Source: an uncultured Altererythrobacter sp.
GTDB taxonomy: Bacteria > Pseudomonadota > Alphaproteobacteria > Sphingomonadales > Sphingomonadaceae
Reading direction: 5' to 3'
Length of the DNA: 15,012 nt
NCBI GenBank assembly: GCA_946885545.1
Contig: CAMPGP010000024.1
Location: 1-15,012, forward strand
Shown: positions 1 to 6,857 of the stretch, in pieces
How positions within the stretch are numbered: the first letter of the stretch is position 1
How the letters are laid out: each line of letters opens with the position of its first letter
Made by a program: the position numbers and the translations under genes
The notes under the pieces: generated by a model
Seen by the model: the letters and a program-made list of their open reading frames with translations, nothing else
Told to the model about the DNA's origin: nothing
Database searches by the model: none

Positions 1-3000
1 CGGCTGATCTTCCGCCGCACGAGCAGGTACAGCATCGGGATCAGGAAGATGCCGAGCGAGGCCGCGGCGATCATGCCGCCCATGACCCCGGTGCCGACCG
101 CAGCGCGGCTCGCCGCACCCGCGCCGCTCGCGAGCACCAGCGGAACCATGCCCATGGTGAAGGCGAGCGAAGTCATGATGATCGGGCGCAGGCGCAGGCG
201 GGCTGCGGACTTGACCGCGTCGATGCGCCGCTTGCCGCGTTTTTCCTCCTCGATCGCGAATTCCACGATCAGGATCGCGTTCTTCGCCGCGAGGCCGATG
301 ATCGTGATCAGCCCGACGTTGAAATAGACGTCCGCCGAAAGCCCGCGCAGCATCGAGAACAGCACCGCCCCGAGCACGCCCATCGGCACGATCAGTAGCA
401 CAGCGAGCGGCACCGCCCAGCTTTCGTAGAGCGCGGCGAGCACGAGGAACACGACCACCACCGACAGCCCGAGCAGCAGCCCGATCTGCCCGCCGGCCTG
501 CTTCTCCTCGTAGGAGATGCCGGTCCACTCGTAGCCGATGCCCTGCGGCAACTGTTCGGCGAGCCGCTCCATTTCCTCGAGCGCGGCACCCGAGGATTCG
601 CCCGGTGCGGCCATGCCAGACAGCGTCATCGCCGGATAACCGTTGTAGCGCGAAAGGCTCGCCGGTGCGGCCGACCATTCGACCTCGGCGAAGGCGCTGA
701 ACGGCACGAGCTCGCCCTGCTGGTTGGGAATGCGCAGGGCGAGCACGTCGTCGGGCGTCATGCGATAGGGCGCGTCGGCCTGGACCAGCACCTGAAGCAC
801 CCGCCCGTCGCGATTGAAGTCGTTCGCATAGGCCGAACCGAACGTGATCGAGAGCGCCGCGTTCACGTCGGTCAGCGACAGCCCGAGCGCGCGCGCCTGG
901 ACCCGGTCGATGTCGACGGACAGCTCGGGACTCGGTCCCTGATCTTCGGGCCGCAGGTTTGCGATCAGCGGGCTTTGCGATGCCATGCCGAGCAGCTGAT
1001 CGCGCGCGCCCATCAGCGCTTCGCGACCGAGCCCGCCGCGATCCTGCAGTTTGAGCGTGAAACCGCTCGCCTGCCCGAGCGACTGGATCGAGGGCGGCTG
1101 GATCACGAAAGCGGTCGCGCCGTCGTTCTGCATGAAGGCGCCCATCGCCCGCTGCAGGATCGATTCCGCGCTGCTTTCGTCCGCGGTCCGTTCGTCCCAC
1201 GGTTTGAACGGCGAGAACATCAGCGCATTGTTCTGACCCTGACCGAAGAAGCTGAAGCCGCGCACGACGACGAGATTCTCGACCTCTTCCTGCGCGAGCC
1301 AGAAATCGGTGACCGGCTTCAGCGCCTCGTCCATCCGCTCCTGCGTGGCACCGGGGGGCGCCTGAACCGCGGTGATGAGGTAGCCCTGGTCCTCGGTCGG
1401 TAGGAAGGCGGTCGGCAGGCGGAGGAACAGCAGCACCGTCACCGCCGTCAGCGCCAGAAACACCGCGAAGGCACGGAACGGGGCTGCGAGGATGCGGTCG
1501 TTGGCGCGGCCGTATTTCTCCTGCATCCGCGCGAACCAGCGGTTGAACCCGGCGAAGAAGTTCGCCGCCTTGCGCCGTCCGCGCGCCAGCCGCCCGCGCC
1601 AGCCGGGCTGTGCCTCGGCCTCGTGGTCGATTTCGGGCACATCTCCATGATCGTGGTCGATCGGCTTGAGGAAGGTCGCGCACAGCGCCGGGGTCAGCGA
1701 GAGCGCGAGGAAGGCGGAGAAGAAGATCGCGATCGCGAGCGTGACCGAAAACTGGCGATAGATTCCGCCCGTCGATCCGGGGAAGAACGCCATCGGCACG
1801 AACACCGCGACCAGCACCAGCGTGATGCCGACGATCGCGCCGGTGATCTGGCCCATCGCCTTGCGCGTCGCTTCCAGCGGCGGTAGGCCTTCTTCGCGCA
1901 TGATGCGCTCGACGTTCTCGATCACCACGATCGCGTCGTCGACCAGGATGCCGATCGCCAGCACCATGCCGAACAGCGACAGCACGTTGATCGAAAAGCC
2001 GAACAGCCACAGGCCGAGGCACGCCCCCGCGAGCGCGATCGGCACCACCAGCGTCGGGATCAGCGTCGCGCGGAAGTTCTGCAGGAACAGGAACATGACG
2101 AGGAAGACGAGGACCATCGCCTCGACCAGCGTTTTGACCACTTCCTCGATAGACGCCTCGACGAACGGTGTAGTGTCGTAGGGCACCGACCAGGTCACAT
2201 CGCCCGGCAGACCGGCGGCAAGTTGATCCATCCGCGCCTTGACGCCTTCGGCCGCTTGGAGCGCATTGGCGCCCGTGGCGAGCTGGATCGCCATGCCGGC
2301 CATCGGCTGGCCGTTGAGCGTGGTCGAGGTGGCATAGGTCTGCGCGCCGATCTCGATCCGCGCGACCTCGCCCAGCCGCACCACCGCGGCGCCGGTGCTG
2401 GCGCGCAGGATGATATCCTCGAATTCCTCGACAGTGGTGAAGCGGCCTTCGGTTGTGATCGTGGCGGTGATCTGCTGCCCGTCGGCGAGCGGCTGCGCAC
2501 CGATCGCGCCGCCCGCGGTCTGCGCGTTCTGTTCACGGATCGCAGCGAGGACTGCGCTCGGGGAGAGGTTGTAGGAAGCAAGCGCATCGGGATCGAGCCA
2601 GATGCGCATGGCGTATTGTGAGCCGAACAGCGTCACGTCGCCCACGCCGGGCACGCGGCGCAGTTCGTCGACCACCTGATTGGAAGCGATATTGCCGAGG
2701 TCGGTACTGGTGAGATCGCCACTTTCCGAGGTGAGCGCGACGATCATCAGGAAGCCCGCATTCGCCTGGCGCACGGTGATGCCCTGTCGCCGCACTTCCT
2801 CAGGCAGGCGTGCCTCGACCGTGCTCAGGCGGTTCTGGACTTCGGTCTGCGCGATGTCGATGTCGGTCCCCGCCTCGAACGTCAGGGTGATGCTGGCGGT
2901 GCCGTTCGACGCGCTCGACGACGACATGTAGAGGAATCCCTCGACGCCGTTCAATTGCTGCTCGATCACCTGGGTGACGTTCTGCTCGAGCGTCTGGGCA

Positions 3001-3158
3001 TCGGCGCCCGGATAGGCGACGTTGACGGTCAGCGAAGGCGGCGCGACCTCGGGGTATTGCTCGACCGGCAGCGCACGCAGCGCGATCACGCCTGCGAGCA
3101 GGATACCGAGCGCGACGACCCAGGCGAAGATCGGTCTGTCGATGAAGAACCGGGCCAT
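1..3158 (-). CDS. RND (HAE1/AcrB-type) multidrug efflux inner-membrane pump, 3' end cut by window
   Basis: Proton-driven trimeric inner-membrane pump that would export hydrophobic or amphiphilic compounds through an adaptor and an outer-membrane channel. The frame is open for 1052 codons from ATG 3158 to the window edge. It begins MARFFIDRPIFAWV, the usual HAE1 start. The porter region contains SSSSASNGTASITLTFEAGTD. The proton-relay pair is Asp407-Asp408 in ILVDDAIVVIENV, the same numbering as AcrB, and the relay lysine (AcrB Lys940) is Lys959 in LAAKNAILIVEF. The last residues read IFLIPMLYLLVRRKIS, matching the AcrB C-terminal membrane helix, so only about 10-25 residues are missing. A His/Asp/Glu-rich stretch at residues about 500-516 lies in the large cytoplasmic loop. 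It starts 3 bp after the adaptor gene stop, so the two are clearly one operon. No frameshift was seen in the parts translated. The exact substrate cannot be told. Confidence 0.97.
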   Translation of the reverse strand, partial: MARFFIDRPIFAWVVALGILLAGVIALRALPVEQYPEVAPPSLTVNVAYPGADAQTLEQNVTQVIEQQLNGVEGFLYMSSSSASNGTASITLTFEAGTDIDIAQTEVQNRLSTVEARLPEEVRRQGITVRQANAGFLMIVALTSESGDLTSTDLGNIASNQVVDELRRVPGVGDVTLFGSQYAMRIWLDPDALASYNLSPSAVLAAIREQNAQTAGGAIGAQPLADGQQITATITTEGRFTTVEEFEDIILRASTGAAVVRLGEVARIEIGAQTYATSTTLNGQPMAGMAIQLATGANALQAAEGVKARMDQLAAGLPGDVTWSVPYDTTPFVEASIEEVVKTLVEAMVLVFLVMFLFLQNFRATLIPTLVVPIALAGACLGLWLFGFSINVLSLFGMVLAIGILVDDAIVVIENVERIMREEGLPPLEATRKAMGQITGAIVGITLVLVAVFVPMAFFPGSTGGIYRQFSVTLAIAIFFSAFLALSLTPALCATFLKPIDHDHGDVPEIDHEAEAQPGWRGRLARGRRKAANFFAGFNRWFARMQEKYGRANDRILAAPFRAFAVFLALTAVTVLLFLRLPTAFLPTEDQGYLITAVQAPPGATQERMDEALKPVTDFWLAQEEVENLVVVRGFSFFGQGQNNALMFSPFKPWDERTADESSAESILQRAMGAFMQNDGATAFVIQPPSIQSLGQASGFTLKLQDRGGLGREALMGARDQLLGMASQSPLIANLRPEDQGPSPELSVDIDRVQARALGLSLTDVNAALSITFGSAYANDFNRDGRVLQVLVQADAPYRMTPDDVLALRIPNQQGELVPFSAFAEVEWSAAPASLSRYNGYPAMTLSGMAAPGESSGAALEEMERLAEQLPQGIGYEWTGISYEEKQAGGQIGLLLGLSVVVVFLVLAALYESWAVPLAVLLIVPMGVLGAVLFSMLRGLSADVYFNVGLITIIGLAAKNAILIVEFAIEEEKRGKRRIDAVKSAARLRLRPIIMTSLAFTMGMVPLVLASGAGAASRAAVGTGVMGGMIAAASLGIFLIPMLYLLVRRKIS

Positions 3159-3161
3159 CGC

Positions 3162-4328
3162 TTAGCGCGCCCCGGCGGGAGCGGCGGGCGTCGTCTTGGC
3201 GACGGGCGTGCGCCCGGTCGGCGCATCGAGCCGCTTGACCGGTGCGCCGGGGCGAATCTTCTGAAGATTGCTGACGATCACCACATCGCCGACTTTGAGC
3301 CCGCTTTCGACGATCCACTTGCCATCGACCATCGCGCCCAGCTTGACCGGCCGCGCCGCAGCCTGCCCCTTGCCGTCGATCACGAAAACCGATCCACCCT
3401 GCTCGGTCAGGGTCACCGCGCGCTGCGGCACGGCGATGCCCTGCTGCACTTCGCCCGCGAAGATCTTCGCGCGGACGAATTCGCCGGGCAGCAAGAGACG
3501 CGAGGGGTTGGGGAATTCGGCGCGAAGCTCGACCGTGCCGGTGGTCTCGTCGACCGAATAGGCAAGGAAGTCGATATATCCGGGCACCGGATATTCGGTG
3601 CCGTCGCTGAAGGTCAGTCGAACTTCGACCATGTCGTTGTCGTCGAGGTCGATCTCGCCCGCGGCGATCGCACGGCGCAATGCGAGCACTTCGCTCGCCG
3701 ATTGCGCGAAGCTGACGTAGACCGGCGAAATCTGCTCGATCCGCGTCATCAGCGTGCCTTCGGCCTGGCTGACCAGTGCGCCTTCGGTCACCATCGCGCG
3801 GCCGACCCGGCCGGATATCGGCGCACGCACGGTGGTGTAGCCGAGCTGAAGCGAGGCGGATTCGAGCTGCGCGCGTATCTGCGCGACATTCGCGTCGGCT
3901 TCGCGCGACGCGGCAAGCGCGGCATCGTATTCCTGCCCGCTGATCGCGTTCTCGGCCACGAGCGGACGATAGCGCTCGACCACGGCGCGCGCGTTGCTCG
4001 CGGTCGCGCGAGCGCGCTGGAGCGCGGCCTGTGTCTGCGCATAGCTCGCGCGCAGCTCGCGCGGGTCGATCCGAAACAGCGGCTGGCCCGCCCGGATGTC
4101 GGTGCCTTCTTCGTAGAGTCGTTCCTGCACGATGCCCGTCACCCGCGCGCGCACTTCGGCCTCGCGCACAGGCTCGACCCGACCGGGTAACTCGATGACG
4201 TTGGGGATCGCCTGGTTGGCGATCGTCATCGTTTTGACTGGGACCGGCTGCGCCTCGGGCGGCGCGTCGGCACCAGAGCAGGCAGCAAGCAGAAGGCAGG
4301 CGGACAGGCCGGCGAAAATGCGCTTCAT
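3162..4328 (-). CDS. RND efflux periplasmic adaptor lipoprotein (AcrA/MexA family)
   Basis: Periplasmic adaptor (membrane fusion protein) linking the RND pump to an outer-membrane channel, 388 aa, typical family length. The N-terminus is a lipoprotein signal: positive MKR, a hydrophobic stretch, then lipobox LLAAC with lipidated Cys17, so it should be anchored in the inner membrane. Domain order fits the family: a lipoyl half-motif near residues 60-75 (VRARVTGIVQERLYEEGTDI), an alpha-helical hairpin rich in Ala and Gln around 95-165, the second lipoyl half (YTTVRAPISGRVGR), then beta-barrel and membrane-proximal domains (LLPGEFVRAKI, IAVPQRAV). The C-terminus is a Pro/Ala/Thr-rich tail. It is the first gene of the efflux operon and diverges from the tetR-like gene, so it is the likely target of that repressor. 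ATG 4328 is chosen because the signal peptide starts there. Confidence 0.97.
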   Translation of the reverse strand: MKRIFAGLSACLLLAACSGADAPPEAQPVPVKTMTIANQAIPNVIELPGRVEPVREAEVRARVTGIVQERLYEEGTDIRAGQPLFRIDPRELRASYAQTQAALQRARATASNARAVVERYRPLVAENAISGQEYDAALAASREADANVAQIRAQLESASLQLGYTTVRAPISGRVGRAMVTEGALVSQAEGTLMTRIEQISPVYVSFAQSASEVLALRRAIAAGEIDLDDNDMVEVRLTFSDGTEYPVPGYIDFLAYSVDETTGTVELRAEFPNPSRLLLPGEFVRAKIFAGEVQQGIAVPQRAVTLTEQGGSVFVIDGKGQAAARPVKLGAMVDGKWIVESGLKVGDVVIVSNLQKIRPGAPVKRLDAPTGRTPVAKTTPAAPAGAR

Positions 4329-4367
4329 CGGTAGGGGGCTTTCAGTCAGCTTTTGTGCAGGTGCGAA

Positions 4368-4387
4368 GGTGTAATAAGAATTACACC
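4368..4387. promoter_or_regulatory. Perfect inverted repeat, probable TetR operator
   Basis: GGTGTAAT (4368-4375), spacer AAGA, ATTACACC (4380-4387): two perfect 8-base arms in the short region between the divergent adaptor and tetR-like genes. TetR-family efflux repressors bind such palindromes as dimers. It covers part of a candidate promoter for the efflux operon, consistent with repression. The seen fact is the palindrome; binding by the neighbouring regulator is inferred. Confidence 0.75.
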
Positions 4388-4399
4388 GTTGTCACGCAA
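4371..4399 (-). promoter_or_regulatory. Candidate sigma-70-like promoter for the efflux operon
   Basis: On the minus strand TTGCGT (4399-4394) and TATTAC (4376-4371) are separated by 17 bp, a fair -35/-10 match about 45 bp upstream of the adaptor start. The palindrome at 4368-4387 overlaps the -10 box and part of the spacer. This is a pattern match only; no transcription start is known. Confidence 0.4.
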
Positions 4400-4426
4400 C
4401 CCGGAATCGTGGAGGCCTCGCAAATC

Positions 4427-5083
4427 ATGATCGATGAATTCGAATGCTGCCGTCTCGACCGTCGCCGCCGCGCGATCGTCGAGGCCGCGCGCACGCTTTT
4501 CATCGAGCAAGGTTACGAGCGCACGACACTCGGACGTATCGTCGAAAAGGCGGGCGGCTCGCTGGCAACGATCTACAAGCTCTTCGGCAACAAGGATGGT
4601 TTGCTGGAGGCTGTCGTGTTCGAGAAGGCAGCTTCGGGCGAAGAGCTAATACGCCGCGCCGCGAGCGGCGGTGCCGATCCGGCGGACGTACTCCACTGGA
4701 TCGCCGCAGGCCTGCATCAGCAATTTCTCGATCCCGACGTCGTCGCTCTCGTGCGCATCGTGATCGCACGCAGCGTCTGCGATCCGGAGTTCGCCAAAAG
4801 GTTCTTCGAACGCACCGCGACGCGTACTCGCGATGCTCTCGAAGCACTGTTCGGCGATTGGCGCACCGCGGGCATCGAGCTAAGTGGAACGCCCGATTTC
4901 CTGGCCGAGGTTTTCCTCGGACTGTTCGTGTCGGACCTCCAGACCGAAGCGATCAGTCACGGCGCAGGAACGCAACACTCGCCCGACCGCATCCGAAAAA
5001 GAACCGAATTCTTCATCGAAGGGGCCGGCCTGCGAAGCGCCGCGGTTTCCGGCGGCTGTTTCGATCATCGGCGAGAAGGCTGA
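4427..5083 (+). CDS. TetR/AcrR-family transcriptional repressor of the divergent efflux operon
   Basis: DNA-binding repressor, 218 aa from ATG 4427. Residues about 9-56 form the TetR helix-turn-helix (AIVEAARTLFIEQGYERTTL, then the recognition region SLATIYKLFGNKDGLLEAVV). The rest is an alpha-helical ligand-binding domain resembling the AcrR C-terminal type, with no recognisable ligand motif. The frame is open further upstream to 4355, but that start would run through the operator palindrome. ATG 4427 has GGAGG at 4411-4415, 11 nt upstream (slightly long spacing), and puts the HTH at the normal distance from the N-terminus. A GTG at 4409 in the same frame is a less likely alternative. Divergent placement next to an RND operon is the classic local-repressor arrangement. 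Autoregulation through the shared palindrome is likely but inferred. Confidence 0.93.
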   Translation: MIDEFECCRLDRRRRAIVEAARTLFIEQGYERTTLGRIVEKAGGSLATIYKLFGNKDGLLEAVVFEKAASGEELIRRAASGGADPADVLHWIAAGLHQQFLDPDVVALVRIVIARSVCDPEFAKRFFERTATRTRDALEALFGDWRTAGIELSGTPDFLAEVFLGLFVSDLQTEAISHGAGTQHSPDRIRKRTEFFIEGAGLRSAAVSGGCFDHRREG

Positions 5084-5543
5084 CGAGGTTCGTCGCGGAG
5101 GAAGTAGTCTGCGGCGAACCGTTCTCCACTCAATTTTGCTTGAAACACGGTAATTTACAGGGACGAAGCCGAGATTGGGCCGTTCCTGCAAAGTCTGCGA
5201 CGTCCGCAACTGGCAGAGCTCCGCCGTTCTCAGACTGGAATTCCCTTAACAGGGGAACAGGGAAATCTTCGATCGGATCTGGGAAGGAATATTCGCCATC
5301 AGTTAGATTACTGCGCCAATCAGGCGATTTTTTCGAAGCCCTGCTCTTGACTAGGAGCGCCCCGCCCCCAACCTTCACGCCTGCCCTTCAAGGCGGATTG
5401 CACCGCGCTTCGTGCGCACAGCAGCATTATCGGGACAACCATTAGCAACCGCCGTGCAGCGCATTGGCGGGACCTTGGTTGTCGCCCGCGTGCTGCATGC
5501 CTTCGTCCCGCCTCTTGCCGGCCCGGCAACGAAGGGACTTCCA
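5084..5543. other. Gene-free segment downstream of tetR, possible insertion boundary
   Basis: No convincing gene on either strand in 460 bp. The stretch at about 5130-5340 is visibly less GC-rich than its surroundings. It holds short repeats: TTCCC (5241-5245) against GGGAA (5260-5264), and a direct duplication AACAGGGG/AACAGGG (5248-5262). A 7-1-7 palindrome (TTGCCGG c CCGGCAA, 5515-5529) lies just before the ribosome-binding site of the methyltransferase pseudogene and could be an old operator. The segment may be the left flank of the decayed insertion that follows; no transposase is recognisable. Confidence 0.4.
5314..5333 (+). terminator. Weak terminator-like hairpin after tetR
   Basis: A short stem CGCC (5314-5317) / GGCG (5323-5326) with loop AATCA is followed by A and six T (5328-5333). 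It lies about 230 bp past the tetR stop. The stem is only 4 bp, so this is a weak candidate. Confidence 0.25.
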
Positions 5544-6444
5544 ATGACGAAAACTGCAAACAATCGCACTGCCTCGGGCGTACGCAACGATCTCGCGACG
5601 CTCGAACAGAAGCTCGGCCCAATTGAATACCGCCCGCTCGCTTCCTTGATCCGTTTCGAGAATAACCCCCGCAAGCATCCGGAGAAACAGCTGGTCAAGC
5701 TGGTCGCGGCAATGCGGGAGTTTGGCTTTACGATCCCTGTCCTGATCGACGAGAACTGCACGATCATCGCCGGGGAGGCCTGAGCCGAAGCGGCGAAGCG
5801 TGCTGGCCTGGCGGAGATTCCCGTCATCGTCGCGCACCACTGGAGCGCCGCGCAAGTCCGCGCGTATCGCTTGGCGGACAACCGGCTGGCAGAGCTCGCC
5901 GCCTGGGATACTAATGCGCTCGCGACAGAGAACGCCGCGATAATCGAGTTCGACGAGAATCCGGTGGAGGTGCTCGGCTGGGACAGCGCCGAGATCGACG
6001 TGATCCTCGATGCCCAAGTCGAAGAGACTGACGGAGACAACGCCGATCTGGCGGACGAGCAGCTCGATCCGCCTTCCAACCCGGTGAGCAAATCGGGCGA
6101 TCTTTGGCTCCTTGGCGAGCATCGCCTCCTGTGCGGCTCAAGCCTCGATCCGGAGAACTGGACCTCGCTCCTCGACGGCAGGTCCGCCGCCATGGCTTTC
6201 ACTGATCCCCCGGTACAACGTTCCTGATTCAGTGCACGTGTGCGGCCTCGGCAAGGTCAGTCACGCCGAGTTCGCCATGGCATCGGGCGAGATGAACAAG
6301 GCCGAGTTTACGGCTTTCCTGTCGCAGTTCATCGCGGCGATGCTGCCACATTGCAATGAGGATACGGCACTTGACCTTTGCGTGGGAGTGTATCCCCTTG
6401 CCATATGCAAAGGGGATACACTCCCACATCTGATGAGCCCATAG
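5544..6444 (+). pseudogene. Broken ParB-domain DNA methyltransferase (N4/N6-type), remnant
   Basis: Remnant of a gene of the type with an N-terminal ParB/sulfiredoxin-like domain followed by an adenine/cytosine-N methylase, often carried by phages and islands. Start ATG 5544 follows GAAGGGA (5531-5537). ParB-like signs are NPRKHPEKQLVKLV, FGFTIPVLID, TIIAGEA, IPVIVAHHWSAAQVRAYRLA and DNRLAELAAWD. Three lesions are visible. (1) An in-frame TGA at 5781-5783 stands where the family has Arg (GEA-stop-AEAAKR), a one-base change from CGA. (2) One extra G near 6211-6213 shifts the frame exactly inside the catalytic motif: frame 0 reads TDPPVQRS, while the next frame restores DPPY and continues YNVPDSVHVCGLGKV to about 6381. 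(3) Homology then stops at a palindrome (6382-6427), and the C-terminal methylase part, including the cofactor-binding FxGxG region, is absent. The gene is almost certainly non-functional. The family assignment rests on motif recognition. Confidence 0.85.
6382..6427. repeat. 46-bp palindrome (18-bp perfect arms) at the methyltransferase break
   Basis: The left arm 6382-6399 (GTGGGAGTGTATCCCCTT) and right arm 6410-6427 are perfect reverse complements around a 10-base loop (GCCATATGCA). Methyltransferase-like translation ends right where the left arm begins. No T-run follows, so it is not a standard terminator. It could be abutted terminal inverted repeats of a deleted or miniature mobile element; I recognise no specific IS end. 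Confidence 0.9.
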
Positions 6445-6683
6445 TTGCGCAAGCAGAATGCTCGAACAATTCGAGAACGGTGACCTGATGGTCATGCGTG
6501 ACGGAATCTTCGCGAGCCGTGCAGTCGTTAGGCTTCGGCAGGCCTCACCACGACAATGGCGTGACGCGCTTGATGGCCCGTGGTAGCGCCGCCCAGCAGT
6601 TCGCCTACTTCAATTACCAATATTTCGACTCGCGCTCGTTGGAAGATCTATAGGAAGGGCCACGTATTTCCGAGATCGCAAGG
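6428..6683. other. Unassigned debris between the palindrome and the short ORF before roxA
   Basis: No confident gene. A short frame from ATG 6458 reads MLEQFENGDLMVMRDGIFAS and stops at 6583-6585; it is not recognised. Another frame, open from 6489 to a TAG at 6651-6653, reads QQFAYFNYQYFDSRSLEDL before the stop and is in phase with the short ORF that follows, suggesting one broken older gene. A small palindrome CTCGAA caa TTCGAG lies at 6461-6475. Confidence 0.4.
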
Positions 6684-6857
6684 ATGCAGGTCGATTTCGG
6701 GCGATCGCGCAATCACGGGCAGCGGTTCGCGTTGTGGTCGACCCTTTTCTGCGCCGCACCGGATGTCGAAGTCGTGTTCTCCGATGAACACAACCGGGAT
6801 GCGGCCCGCAATTTCATGGATCTGACGGCCACGACCGACGAAGAGACAGAATTTTAA
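6684..6857 (+). CDS. Short hypothetical protein or gene remnant, translationally overlapping roxA
   Basis: A 57-aa frame from ATG 6684, beginning MQVDFGRSRNHGQRFALW and ending in an acidic tail (DLTATTDEETEF). Its TAA stop overlaps the roxA ATG by one base (TAATG), an arrangement typical of translational coupling. I do not recognise the family. The protein reads as well-composed sequence, unlike the antisense shadows nearby. In the same frame just upstream a TAG (6651-6653) separates it from further plausible residues (QYFDSRSLEDL, then EGPRISEIARM after the stop), so it may instead be the 3' part of a gene broken by a nonsense mutation. AGG at 6681-6683 is too close to the ATG to serve as its ribosome-binding site, so expression from this start is uncertain. 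Confidence 0.4.
   Translation: MQVDFGRSRNHGQRFALWSTLFCAAPDVEVVFSDEHNRDAARNFMDLTATTDEETEF

Noticed and set aside
2955..4190. A 411-codon open frame on the plus strand opposite the efflux genes
   Set aside because: It lies antisense to two clearly recognised RND genes. Its translation is rich in Arg/Asp/His with no domain, typical of a shadow frame in high-GC DNA.
4444..5445. A 333-codon frame overlapping tetR in another plus frame
   Set aside because: Extremely Arg-rich and running through the TetR gene, whose HTH is in the other frame; shadow frame.
5375..6202. A 275-codon minus-strand frame opposite the methyltransferase remnant
   Set aside because: It reads as Ser/Ala/Arg-rich sequence with no motif. 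The plus strand carries recognisable ParB-like sequence, so the long antisense frame is composition-driven.
6382..6427. The 46-bp palindrome as a CRISPR repeat or terminator
   Set aside because: It occurs once with no spacers or array, and no T-run follows it on either strand.
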